DNA of 64,000 nt from Cryphonectria parasitica EP155 (lineage: Eukaryota > Ascomycota > Sordariomycetes > Diaporthales > Cryphonectriaceae): the NCBI RefSeq assembly GCF_011745365.1, contig NW_024468911.1:1358759-1422758 (forward strand). Direction: 5' to 3'. Positions 9,616 through 21,487 of the stretch are shown piece by piece. Made by a program: the position numbers and the translations under genes. Position 1 is the stretch's first letter. Every line of letters starts with the position of its first letter. Under the pieces are notes generated by a model that saw only the letters and a list, made by a program, of their open reading frames with translations, did no database searches and was not told where the DNA came from.

Positions 9616-12179
9616 ATGAGTATCTCGAGGCCCAATGGCGACGAGGCTGGGTGGGCGGACCCAGGAGAGACACGGTCGCCAACCGAACGAGCCAGTAAAA
9701 GGAGGCGCACCCTTGATTCGACGTACCGTGACGATGAAAATCAAGAGATCGGCTTGATGAGAGACGGAGACTCTCCTGGGCTTCCTCGCTTCGTGGGCAG
9801 CAGTTCTGGCATCCACTTTGTCCGCGCTGTCTACGACATTCTTGCGCGCAGCAGTGGCCAGCCCTCTCGCGCTCACTCGCAGCTTGTCCCGGGCGAGGAC
9901 GATCAGCTGGACGGCACGCACGAGCTCGGGGCCGCGGAAAGCCCTGGTGCTGCGGCTCGCGCTCCCTTTTGGCGAGACGACGAAACCACCTCTCGTGAAG
10001 GAAGAGGCGGCGCTGGCATCTCGCAGCTGACGTTCGAGGAGCTGATCCAGTGGAGTCAAAGCTATTTTGATGTGTGGCACCCGGCGTATCCTTTCCTCCA
10101 GGGCCCAGAGGTGCTCGAGACGCTCGAGCGAGTCGCAGACCACGGCATCGAAGGGGTCTCGGGATCCGACGCCGCCATTGTGCGATCCATTATATCCATT
10201 TCGCTGGCGGATGCACGTCAGCTGCCCAGAGGAAATACACCCCCTGTCCCTTCAGATCTCTTATTTGTCAATCTCGATCATGTCGCATCGAGTGTTTCCT
10301 TCGTCCTCGGCAGCCCTGCCTCGCTAAAAAATCTGCAGGCCGCGTTGGCCGTCGAATTGTTTCTGATATCGATTCTCAAATTTAACATGGCATCTCGCTT
10401 AGGTGGGGTTATTGTGAGGATGGCATATCATCTTGTAGGTCAACTCATGATTCCATTCTTTATCCTTTCAAGCGAATCATGCCACCTGATGAGGGTCGCC
10501 TCAGTAGGATTTCAACATCATTCTCCCGTGAAGTACTCCCAAAGCATCTTTAAGTTTCTCTTTAGATCCTTTCTTTCGATGAATAACTGGAAATAGGAGA
10601 TGCTAATTTCCATTTGTCGGGTAGGGTCTGCATAGATGTCCTCAACGGTATTCAAATTTCAGCACTCATGAGGTGATAATGCGCAAAAGGATATGGTGGT
10701 CTTTCTATTGTTTAGAAAGACTCATCTGTCAAGTCTTGGGTTTGCCCCTGGACGTGCAAGACGACGATGTCGATGTCTGTCTCCCCACGACCGAGTTGCA
10801 CCGGAATAGCGCAGCAGCCGTTCACACTCCAGACCTTGGTGCTCCCAAAGGTGATTACTCTATCTTTTCCCCTCCTTTTATTCTCTATCACTCCAATAGT
10901 ACCCATTTTTCTTTGTCAAGGGCATCTTCTTACCTTGTGGCTTAGGGACTTCGCAACTTCAACTGCTTACTTTGCTATCAAAGCATGCACAGCTGCGTGG
11001 TATGATATTAGAGCTCCGCCACAAAAGTCTGCACGTCAGAGAAGACAGTATGGACCGAGCACTAGATGTACAGGCACGTTTGACCAGATGGTCAAACGAG
11101 GTTCACGATACAGCCATGGGCTCTGATCTAGACGATGCGCTTATCTCAGCTGGAAACGGCAGTGCACAGTCGGCCGAAGATGATCCTTTTCAGCACTACC
11201 AAACCTTGTTGCTGATTCTCCATCACGAATCGACCATCACCTTGAATCGACCGCTTCTGGCCAAGAAGCCACCCACGCCCGCTTCTCAGGCGGCTTTGCA
11301 GGCCTGTATTCAGGCCTCTCGAGTGATTATCGAAACTCTGTACGAGCGTGGCTTAGGCCCACAACCGGCCAACGCAGTCGATGTGGCTGCCCGGCCTGTC
11401 ATAGTATGGCCTTTACTTACCTGGTCGGTGTGGATGAGCTGCTTCATCCTCACATATGCGGCGTTCGAAGGAGTGACTAGCACAGCTTCTGCTTTGAATT
11501 ACGCCAACCGCACATCTATAATCCTCGGAAAACTATCCAAGCGAGGCACAGCTTGGCCGACTTCGTGCGCACATGCTGTCGAACAATTGATATCGGCACT
11601 AAAAAAGAGAAAGTCGGATTCAACCAAAGTCGGTATGAGTGAACGATCACTGCTTCACAACGCAACCCCGACGTCTTCCCGTGCAGGACGTACACGACAC
11701 CACACCTCTAATGAGCCGGTTTCTCATGACGGGATACAATCTTGGCAAGGCGGGATCACAAACAAGGCCTCCGAAGTAACCACGCCCCAGCCACAAACGG
11801 GCTACATGAGCTATATCGGAACATTTCAAGCGTCCTCCCGACCTGAGGATGTGAATGTCATGTAAGAACCCGCTTCCCATGCTGACTCACTCAGGCTGTG
11901 GGCAGCTGTAGGACTGGAACACTGACGCATGGGCTCAGGAGCAATATCCGTGTAGCTGCACAGCAGTTCACAGCAGGACAGCCGCGCGAAGCTCGTACAG
12001 AGCCTGCAGCATTCCCTGCCGAGACAACTCCGATGTCCTACTTGACCCCTCAGTACAACGACTTGACGACAACTCTCGGCGAGGAAGGCTGGCTTCTTGA
12101 CCCTCTGAGTGCCCTTGATTTTTCGAATTTCGCTCAGGCTGGAAGCAGCGAATCTGCCATGAGTTTCAACTTTTACTGA
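9616..12179 (+). CDS. fungal-specific transcription factor (fungal_trans domain, no zinc cluster)
   Basis: Four exons (9616-10434, 10625-10850, 10946-11861, 11939-12179) sum to 734 codons, 733 aa. The N-terminus is hydrophilic with a basic KRRR patch. The conserved region starts at LPRFVGSSSGIHFVR, continues through LTFEELIQWSQSYFDVWHPAYPF and VRSIISISLADARQ, and reaches the family core FNMASRLGGVIVRMAYHLGLHRCP, then RKRIWWSFYCLERLICQ-LGLPLDVQDDDVDV. This is the PF04082 middle homology domain, typical of XlnR-like regulators. The C-terminus is LDPLSALDFSNFAQ ending MSFNFY. No Zn2Cys6 motif precedes it in frame, so DNA binding may depend on the adjacent short zinc-cluster protein or on dimerisation. 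Intron 1 (190 nt) is long. Target genes are unknown. Confidence 0.9.
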
Positions 12180-12423
12180 TATCATCCTCAGCCTGTAGGG
12201 TAGAATTATCTAATTCAATATGCTATAAGTCTCTGGGTATTGTCTCCCCACTGAAAATGCCATGATCGGCGTCGTTGTAATCTCGAGTTGTTTAACAGCA
12301 TCAGTAGCAACAATAATTACACGTAATGCTGACTAATTTCTAAGGAGAAAACAATCACGAGTATATACGGATTTGCGAATCGCCGTCTCGATTTCTTGAA
12401 GCAGGTTTTGACTGAGTAGATTG

Positions 12424-13016
12424 TCAACAGCCTCCCGAGTTCGGATCGAGCTTCACATCCCAGTACTGCCACCCAACAGTGCCCATACTGGAACCTACTT
12501 TATGGTTTTCGAATAAACCGCCAGAGAGACATTCGGTCAGAGCCCACTCCACGGCCGTCCAGCAGTAGGACGTAAGACCTCCATCGTAGTGGTCATCCTT
12601 GGCAGTCCATGTTTCCGACTCACCCTTGTACTTCATGGCTAGATGGATGCTAGGGCCCTTTCCTGGTGTGGCGTCTGCACACGAATTGACCTGTACAAGA
12701 TGTTAGCAGAAAAAGAGAGTCCAGAGGACATGTGGAAGGGAAGTGGGCAGATACTTACCGAGTCGCCAATGTTGAAAGTGTGGCCGTTGTAGCCGGCGAA
12801 GTCTCTGCAAAGGGCTAGAACAGTGGCGTTGACTAGGTCCCAGTTTCCAATGTTCTGGAACTGCTCACCTCCGTTGTAACAGTCCATGTGCGGCGACAAA
12901 TCACTCCTAGCGACGAGGATGGCGGTGTCTGGCACGGTTGGTGGTGGAGCTGCAAGACAGACCAGGGGCAGGACAAGTATAAGGGTGGGCACAAGTGAGA
13001 TTTTGGAAAGACCCAT
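12424..13016 (-). CDS. small secreted cysteine-rich protein
   Basis: Two exons (13016-12759, 12690-12424) give 174 aa. A clear signal peptide (LVPTLILVLPLVCLAAPPP) is followed by a mature domain with six cysteines, enough for three disulfides. The pattern (DCYNGGE, ALCRDF, NSCADA, SYCWTAV, LTECLSGG, final GGC), with a C-terminal WQYWDVKLDPNSGGC, resembles the broad class of fungal secreted proteins related to Hce2/Ecp2 or KP4-like folds, but I cannot assign it firmly. Length and composition fit an effector-like or antimicrobial protein; this is inference. Intron donor GTAAGT and acceptor ACAG are canonical. It converges on the regulator gene at 12179 and shares an upstream region with the MOSC gene. 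Confidence 0.85.
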
Positions 13017-13805
13017 GTTGTATCTTGGTGTACAAATATCTGTTTGAGTTGAGCCTTGGCTGATACAAAAATCAAGTGAGTTTGCTGTATGCAACGAGTT
13101 TTAGAGGGAAAGATGGTGATGATAACCCCGCCAGATGACTAGCATGGCAGATTGGTGAGTATGGATGGGCGGACTTATAGTACACGATTAAAAGATATTT
13201 GAGGATGGCGCAAACTTTTTTTTTTTGACAAAAAAAAGAAAAGAAAAAAAAGCTTGGGCATCTTCTTGTTCTTTGTGTGCTTTCATCACCTGGGGAACAC
13301 TGGGATCTTTGCGGCTCAGGCAGCTGATGTGGCACACAATATTAAGTAGGGCGGATGACAATATCAACAACCTGCCTGAAAGGTATTCATTGATTTTGTT
13401 TGAGCGTACAAAGACTGACTCAAGGGCGTTTGAACGAAAAAAATAGATTGTTTAACCGCAAGGACATGCTGTTTTACCACCCGTTAACTCCAGTACCACC
13501 AAGCTGATATTCTCTGGAGACATTGTGGGAAGATCCCGCTGCAAGCCGTTCAATTACCACAGCTGCAACAAAACAACAATCACGAGGCCGCATTTCTACA
13601 GACTGACTTCTAATACATGTATTGAGTTGTCTGTATCAATGGCAAGAGATAAGCAGCAGCCAAGTAGACGCCGGCCCAAAATTCTCGGACGTGCTTAATA
13701 ATAGAGGAGGGGAAGTGAGGTGCCTTAGCAAGGATAGAGAGCAGTGATCGCGCCTCTTGAGAATCAGCCGCGGGGAAATAAAGTTTAACGACACTACAAG
13801 TCACG
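13017..13805. other. intergenic: divergent promoter region
   Basis: 789 bases between the secreted-protein gene (-) and the MOSC gene (+). Contains an 11-T tract (13216-13226) immediately followed by A-rich runs (13230-13250) that could form a hairpin. No gene seen. Confidence 0.55.
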
Positions 13806-14878
13806 ATGAAGGTCACACAGGTGAGAGAAAGAGCCCGTCGACTTCAGGTGACAACCACAGCCCTTACAGCTCGTCATGCTAATAACTCTCGTAGTTGTAC
13901 GTCTACCCGATCAAGTCATTGCGGGGCATCTCGCTGCAGCATGCGAAGCTGGACCGGCAAGGAGTGCAGTATGACCGCCGGTTCATGCTCTTGAAGACAC
14001 ATGACGATGGCCACCTGGAGCCCATTGAAGTCGTCAGATTCCCAGCTTGTGCCCTGTTCACTCCGGAGATTGTCGATGGCAACATTGTCGTGAGGTGCCA
14101 AATCCCAGAGGAGCCGCTCGTCCCGCCGGCGCCTGAACAGAAGACGACTCTCCACATCCCTCTAGATCCTGACATCTCAGGTCTGGGCACTGTGGAGGTG
14201 GACTTGTATGGGAGCAAATGTCTAGGCTACTGTATGCCTGATAAATACAGCTCGTGGTTTAGCTCTTGCTTCGGGCTCAAAGCCATGCTCGTTTACATTG
14301 GCGACGCAAGACGACCTGTCCTAGGGACCATGTCGCCGGCTGTCGCCCAGGAGCAGAAAACCCAAGGCTGGCTCTCGTCGATGACAAGCTATCTCACCGG
14401 AACAGGACATCCCCAAGATCCTCACTGGTTGACCTTCACCTGCGTGGCCGCCTTCCTCATCACCACCGAGTCGTCCGTAAAGGACGTGAGCGGCCGTCTG
14501 CCCGAGGGCGAGGAGATGGACATGCGCAAGTTCCGACCCAACATAGTCATTGACGGTGGAGAGCCTTTCGAAGAAGACTTCTGGGGCGAGATAGCCGTCG
14601 ACGGAGGGCCTCGGCTGGTTCTGACAGGGAACTGTGGGCGTTGCGCCTCGATCAATGTGGACTATAAGACGGGAAGACCGGGCACAGGGGAATCTGGCAA
14701 GGTCTTGAAAAAGTTAATGCGCGATCGGAGAGTCGATCGAGGCAATCGGTGGTCACCAATTTTTGGCAGATATGGTTTCCTCTTGGACGATGAGGCGGAG
14801 ATCAGCGTGGGCAATGTTGTGGCTGTTACAAAATCACTTGAAGAACGTTGTGTCTGGGACTGGCCCCCATATAAGTGA
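13806..14878 (+). CDS. MOSC domain protein (mARC-like)
   Basis: A 15-base first exon (13806-13820, MKVTQ) joins after a 74-nt intron with an ideal TGCTAAT branch site to exon 2 (13895-14878), giving 332 aa. The N-terminal MOSC_N barrel starts at LYVYPIKSLRGISLQHAKLDRQG and YDRRFMLL. The MOSC domain holds FRPNIVIDGGEPFEED and LTGNCGRCASINVDYKTG, in which the Cys-x2-Cys includes the position that binds the molybdenum cofactor in mARC-type enzymes. The C-terminal GRYGFLLDDEAEISVGNVV is typical. Members reduce N-hydroxylated compounds or transfer sulfur with Moco; the physiological substrate here is unknown. No transmembrane anchor or mitochondrial presequence precedes the domain, unlike vertebrate mARC. 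Confidence 0.93.
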
Positions 14879-15520
14879 TGTATCCACTCTTTTCTTTTGC
14901 CTTTATTTTGGGGAACGCCGTGGTTGAGGTCATAGATCAGTCCAGCGTGTCGGGATAACAATCTGGAGTGGGGCCATCGCCCACATGGTCCCTGAAGATA
15001 TTGATTTGATCAATACATTTGTTGAAGCTGCTACATGCAAACAAGTTCAGACGACAATAAATAAATTATGGGTCCAGGACCCTTGAAGGCGATCCGTGGA
15101 TGAAATGATTTGGAATTATTGTTGAGAGCTGAAGGAGGAAAGAGAAGATAGCAACGCCCCAAGAAGCAGCAGCTTGGCAGCGAACCTTCAGCATGGGTGA
15201 TTTGCTCAAAGCTGGCCTGTGCGCTGATGCATTAGGGGAGCTAAGGTACACGCTATAGCAGCAGTGCCTGCCTGCAACCAAAGTAGCCAGATAACGACTC
15301 CAAGCAACCCCAAATTTCTTGTCATCACCCAAACATTTTGCCTTAGAGTACAGCTTCCCACAACCAAGTCGTCACACTGGCATTCGTCTTTTCAAGGGAG
15401 TCTGGGTGAGGCTTGCTCTTAAACATCCATCGCAACTTGTCATTTGGCGCATGGATCATTAATTACCCCTCCTATTCTCTCCTTAACCACCCCTCTTCCA
15501 GGTTGCGCGCGACCCCGACC
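14879..15520. other. intergenic: promoter region of the P5A ATPase
   Basis: 642 bases between the MOSC stop and the Spf1 start. A longer frame opens upstream at 15413, but the ATG at 15521 has the better context (ACCATGG) and family-like N-terminus. Pyrimidine-rich stretch at about 15465-15500. Nothing else seen. Confidence 0.55.
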
Positions 15521-18500
15521 ATGGCGCCGCCGCCATCGAGGCTTGTGGACAACTCGCAGATTAAATCTGCTGAGCTTCTGTCCCCGCGACCTCTCTTCCT
15601 GCATGCCTACATATGGCCCTTTACAATTGCATGGCCAGTTTTTCTGGCCATCTACCTCAGTCCTGAACGCTATGACAAGCACATCGGTGGCCAAGAATGG
15701 ACCTTTGTGTGGATGGGGACCATCATCACCTTCCAGAGCTTGTTCTGGCTGAGTACCCACTGGAGTGTTGATCTCAGAGGCATCTTCACTGCCAAAAGTG
15801 CCAGGTCTGTCGATGAGGCCCAGCTCATCAAGGTCATCCCCATCGCGAATGCCGGTGCTGCCGATATTTGCCAGCTAGATCGTGAGAAGGTAAGGTTTTC
15901 TTGGGCCGTTGTAAATAGTCCTATCTGTTTGTGCCCGGCACTGTACTAAACTGTTCAAAATTTCAGGTCGGAGACAAGATCAATGTCTCGTTTCTCTTCC
16001 AGAAGCGCCGGTTCTTGTACAGTCCCGAAACGAAGACATTCGCCACTCTGACTTATGCCATCGATGCGGACCCGAAGCCGACGATTGGGTCCTTCCAGAA
16101 GTCTAAGGGTATCAAGAGTGCCGCAGAGCTCAAGAGCTTGGAGCAATACTATGGGAAGAATACCTTCGACATCCCCGTTCCGACCTTTACCGAGCTCTTC
16201 AAGGAACACGCCGTTGCGCCCTTCTTCGTCTTCCAGATTTTCTGCGTTGGCCTGTGGATGCTGGACGATTATTGGTACTATTCGCTCTTCACCTTGTTCA
16301 TGCTCGTTGTTTTCGAGAGCACCGTTGTGTGGCAACGCCAGCGCACCTTGAACGAATTTCGGGGGATGAGCATCAAGCCATACGAGCTGCTGGTTTATCG
16401 ACTGGGAAAATGGACCGAGACCTACAGCGACAAGCTCTTGCCAGGTGACCTGGTCTCCGTCGGTCGTACCAAGGAGGATAGTGGTGTGGCATGCGATATG
16501 CTCTTGGTGGAGGGAACGGCCATCGTCAACGAGGCCATGCTTTCAGGCGAGAGCACGCCTCTGCTCAAGGAATCCATCCAGCTACGCCCCGCCGATGCGA
16601 CCATAGAGACAGAGGGCCTCGACAAGAATGCTTTCCTCTGGGGAGGTACCAAGGTCCTCCAGATCACCCACGGCAACCCCGACGAGCAGAAGCCACCAAT
16701 CGCCTCCGGCGTCCCTCTTCCACCGGACAACGGCGCAATGGCCATCGTCATGAAGACAGGATTCGAGACCTCGCAGGGTAGTCTGGTTCGCACAATGATC
16801 TACTCCACTGAACGTGTCTCAGCCAACAACGCCGAAGCTCTGCTGTTCATCCTGTTTCTTCTTGTCTTCGCGATTGCCGCATCCTGGTATGTGTGGACCG
16901 ACGGCGTCGAGAAGGACCGCAAGCGATCGAAGCTTCTGTTGGACTGTGTCCTTATCGTCACCAGCGTGGTGCCTCCCGAGCTACCTATGGAGTTGAGTCT
17001 GGCTGTCAACACGAGTCTGTCTGCCCTTGCCAGATATGCCATCTTCTGTACTGAGCCTTTCCGTATTCCGTTCGCGGGACGTGTCGACGTGGCATGTTTC
17101 GACAAGACCGGTACTCTTACTGGAGAGGATTTAGTTGTTGAAGGCATTGCTGGTCTTGGTCTCGGCAAATCTGGTACCTCAACACCTATGGAATCTGATG
17201 GCGCCCACAGCCACATGACACCTGTCAAGGACACCGGCATCAACACAACCCTGGTCCTGGCCACCGCCCATGCTCTTGTGAAGCTTGACGAGGGCGACAT
17301 CGTGGGAGATCCCATGGAAAAGGCGACACTGGCGGCTCTTGGTTGGAACCTTGGAAAGAACGATACTCTGATGCACAAGCCTGCTACAGCCGCCGCCGGC
17401 GGTGTGCAGGGAAGCGTACAGATCAAGCGCCGGTTCCAGTTCTCTTCTGCCCTAAAGCGTCAGAGCTCTGTTGCCACCGTGAACAGCAAGGATCCGAAGA
17501 CCGGCGAGCATGTCGTCGGAACTTATGTCGGCGTCAAAGGCGCACCGGAGACTATTATGAATATGCTTGTCACGGTTCCCGCGAACTACGAGGAGACGTT
17601 CAAATACTTCACTCGACGTGGCTCACGTGTCTTGGCCCTCGCGTATAAGCAACTGTCCACTGGAGATGAGCTTGGCTCCAAGAGGATCAACGAGCTCAAG
17701 CGCGAGACTGTCGAGTCTGCGCTCACATTTGCAGGTTTCCTGGTTCTACACACTCCGCTGAAGGAGGACGCGAAGCAAGCTGTGCAGATGCTCAACGAGA
17801 GCAGCCACCGCGTCGTCATGATCACTGGAGACAATCCTCTCACTGCTGTTCACGTTGCTAGAGAAGTCGAGATTGTCGACCGGGACGTGCTCATCTTGGA
17901 CGCTCCTGAGCAGAACGTCAACGGGGACAAGCTCATTTGGCACAGCGTGGATGGCCACACCAACATTCAAGTCGACCCTTCTCAGCCTATCAGCTCAGAC
18001 ATTCTGACCAGATATGACCTGTGCGTGACTGGCTATGCCCTGTCCAAGTTCAAGGACCAAATTGGCTGGAAGCAACTTTTGCGGTACACCTGGGTGTACG
18101 CCCGAGTCTCACCAAAGCAGAAGGAGGACCTATTGCTTGGCTACAAGGACATGGGCTACTTTACACTGATGGCTGGTGACGGAACGAATGATGTCGGTGC
18201 CCTGAAGCAAGCTCACATCGGCATCGCTCTGCTCAACGGAACCCCAGATGATCTCAATCGTATTGCCGAGCATTCTCGGAACACAAAGATGAAAGAGATG
18301 TATCAGAAACAGGTCGATCTGATGAAGCGCTTCAACCAGCCTGCGCCTCCTGTTCCGCCCCTGATCGCCCACCTCTATCCTCCTGGACCGAGCAACCCTA
18401 ACTACCAGAAAGCCGTCGAACGTGAGGCGCAGAAGAAGGGCATTTCGCCCGCCGATTATGCTCGTTCTCAGGGACACGAATTGCCACTCGAGACTGTCAC

Positions 18501-19643
18501 TTCTCCGGCTGCTCAACAACTTATCAATACGGATCCTCGTGCTGCTCGGCAGGCAGAGGCTTCTAAGAAAATGCAGAGCTTGGCTGAGAAGCTCCAGCAG
18601 TCGATGATGGATAGCGACCTTGACGACGGCGAGCCTCCTGCCCTGAAGCTTGGTGACGCCTCGGTGGCTGCTCCCTTCACGTCCAAACTGCGCAACGTCA
18701 TTGCCATTCCCAACATCATTCGCCAGGGTCGTTGCACGCTTGTTGCCACCATCCAGATGTACAAGATCCTCGCACTTAACTGCCTGATCACCGCCTACAG
18801 TCTAAGTGTGTTGTATCTCGAAGGCATCAAGTTCGGTGACGGCCAGTACACGATCAGCGGCATGCTCATGAGCGTGTGCTTCTTGTCCATCTCCCGCGCC
18901 AAGTCTGTCGAGGGTCTCTCCAAGGAGCGGCCGCAGCCAAACATCTTCAACTTCTATATCATCGGATCCATTCTCGGTCAATTCGCTGTTCACATTGTCA
19001 CCCTGATCTACATCTCCAATTACTGTGACACAATTGAACCGTAAGTTGACCAGCCTTTTCCAAGATTTCTTCCTTCTCCATTGCTCTACCAGTATGCTAA
19101 TTCTCCTGTCACAGTCGCTCCGAAATTGTCGACCTCGAGGCCGAGTTCTCACCGTCACTGCTCAACAGCGCCGTCTACCTCCTCCAGCTTATCCAACAGA
19201 TCAGCACGTTCGCAGTGAACTACCAAGGCCGACCCTTCCGCGAATCCCTGTCGGAGAATAAGGGCATGTTTTATGGAATCGTTGGTGTGACTGCCATCGC
19301 CTTCTCGTGCTCTACCGAGTTCATCCCGGAGCTCAACGAGCAGATGAAGCTTGTGCCCTTCACAGCTGAGTTCAGGTCCACCATGACTACAGTAATGATC
19401 ATCGACTATGCGGCGTGTTGGTTTATCGAGGTGCTGCTGAAGAGGCTGTTCTCTGATTACCGGCCCCGCGACATCGCGTTGCGCAGACCCGATCAGCTCG
19501 AGAGGGAGCTGGCACGCCGGCAGGAGGAGCAGAAGAAGAAGGAGGAGGAGGAAGAGCGCCAGAGGCTGGAGAAGGTGGCCGAGTTCGAGCGCAAGGTCGA
19601 GCAACAGAGGCAGCGTCTGCAAGCCTGGAGCGAGGGTCGCTAG
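15521..19643 (+). CDS. SPF1: P5A-type ATPase Spf1, endoplasmic reticulum helix dislocase
   Basis: Three exons (15521-15889, 15967-19040, 19115-19643) encode 1323 aa, the expected length for P5A ATPases. Signatures: actuator LSGESTPLLKE near residue 315, the P5A-specific membrane-helix motif PPELPMELS, phosphorylation site DKTGTLTGEDL with Asp about 502, ITGDNPLTAVHVARE, and hinge AGDGTNDVGALKQAHIG near residue 859. A Pro-rich insert follows the hinge (PAPPVPPLIAHLYPPGPS), as in fungal Spf1. The C-terminus is a charged coiled coil (RRQEEQKKKEEEEERQRLEK). P5A ATPases sit in the ER membrane and remove mistargeted or wrongly inserted tail-anchored and signal-anchor helices; loss affects ER stress, glycosylation and sterol balance. 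This is a housekeeping, intact gene. Confidence 0.97.
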
Positions 19644-20280
19644 TCAAAATCAATGGGGATGGATGGGGCTAGGTGAACTCAAATAACAATAGAAGCAGTA
19701 GGATATCTCAACAGAGATGATAGACATAACTAGACGGAACTGCCCTAATGGTTCGATGAGGGGAGGCGGGGCTGTGTCTACAAAAGAGAGCCTGGATGTA
19801 TAGACATGTATTGTACCAATGCATCGCTCTCATAGTCTACGCTAGACGAGATATTGTCTCAAACCATTTTTTTTATATTTTTTTTGCATGAATAGAGATC
19901 TTTTTTGACCTCTGCAATTCCTTGAGCCACTGTACCTTTTGCAGCTTCACCCAGGGTGAGATCTGCGGCACTGCAGCATTATAACAATACAGGGCTACGC
20001 AAGCCGGTCACGAACGTCGGGAGACATACATATGGGGAGGTCTGGGCATATCATCGTGCTATGATACAAGCGGTCTATTAGTCCCGAAGGACAATGAAAG
20101 AGACTAGACTACGCCATGAGCAGCCATCCATCCACCTTCTTTGCCTTTCCATGTATTCGTCCTGTATAGTTGCCGCACTGTTGTTGGAAGACGAAGAAAA
20201 ATCCAGACCGAGACGTTAGAACTGGGAGATTTGATCTTGGCTAGCCAACCGGGACCACCTGGATAGATGTGTAGACTCCT
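19644..20280. other. intergenic: convergent 3' ends
   Basis: 637 bases between the Spf1 and malate dehydrogenase stop codons. Contains T-rich runs at 19867-19886. No coding signal. Confidence 0.6.
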
Positions 20281-21487
20281 TTACGCGCCGGGGTTCTTGG
20301 CGACAAAGGAAACACCCTTCTCGATGTTCTTCTTGAGGTCGGCGAGACAGGCCTCGAGCATCTTCTCCTCGTTGGCATCGAGCTTGCCGAGGGGCAGAAT
20401 CTTCTCGACACCGTTGGGGCCGAGCTCGACCTTGGAGGAGAAGAAGTCGACACCCTGGTCCTTGTAGAGAGGGGAGTCGACAAAGGTGGGCTCGATGACG
20501 CCCTTCTCGCCCTGGGCGGCGCGGAGGAGGGACTCGGCCATGCGGGCACCAGCCATGGCCATGGACAGAGTGGCGGAGCCGGCGCCGTCCTTGGCCTTGA
20601 CGACCTCATCGCCACCGAACTGGACGCGGTTGACCAGCTCAGCATTGGAGGACAGCTCGGGGTGGGCGGACTGGCTGAAGAGAGGGACGATGGTCACACC
20701 GCTGTGGCCACCAACGACGGTGATGTTCTCGTCGGCGGGGTCGGTGCCCTTGAGGGCGGAGACGAAGCGCGAGGCACGGACGACGTCGAGGGTGGTGACG
20801 CCAAAGAGGCGCTTGGGGTTGTAGACGCCGCGGGCCTTGAAGATCTCGGAGACGATGGGGACCGTCGAGTTGACAGGGTTCGAGATGACGAGGATGTTGG
20901 CCTCGGGGCAAGACTCGGCGCAGGCCTTGGCCAGGTCGCGGACGATGGAGGCGTTGGTGTTGAACAGGTCGTCACGGCTCATGCCGGGCTTGCGGGGGAC
21001 ACCGGCGGGGATCAGCACGACCTCGGAGCCCTTGAGGGCCGAAGCCAGGCCGGACGCGGTAGGGTCATAGCCCTGGACGGTGGACTTGGTGTTGATGTGG
21101 GAGATGTCGGCGGCAACACCTAGATGGGAGGGTGAGAGGCAGACTGTCAGTGGTGCTGATTCGGGTCAAAGGAAGAAGGGCGCGGGAGAAGGGAAAGCTT
21201 ACCAGGGGCCAGGCGGATATCGTACAGGGCGAGCTCAGTGACCCTGGGGTTGAGCTTGAGGAGCAGGGACAGAGGCTGGCCAATGCCACCAGCAGCGCCC
21301 AGGACGGTCACCTTGGACAGCTAGAGAGAAGAAGAGGTTGAGGGTTGTTGTCAGCGCTGGGTCCCTTACAAGGCGCGTCGTCAATCCCCAACAGGATCAA
21401 CACAGAAGAAGAAAAAAAAGCAAATAAACACACCTGGCGAGCAGAGGCCGAAAAGGCACGACGCTGAATGCGAGCAGCAGCAAACAT
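20281..21487 (-). CDS. MDH1: mitochondrial malate dehydrogenase
   Basis: Three exons (21487-21434, 21320-21203, 21119-20281) give 336 aa. The first exon encodes an Arg/Ser/Ala presequence ([18 protein letters not shown]), typical for matrix import. The enzyme starts at [20 protein letters not shown] (NAD-binding Gly loop). It continues with [17 protein letters not shown], substrate-binding Arg in [36 protein letters not shown], and the catalytic [12 protein letters not shown] (His-Ser). It interconverts malate and oxaloacetate with NAD in the TCA cycle and malate-aspartate shuttle. Codon use is strongly biased to C/G endings (GGCGGTGTC-like), consistent with high expression. All splice sites are canonical. 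Confidence 0.97.
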
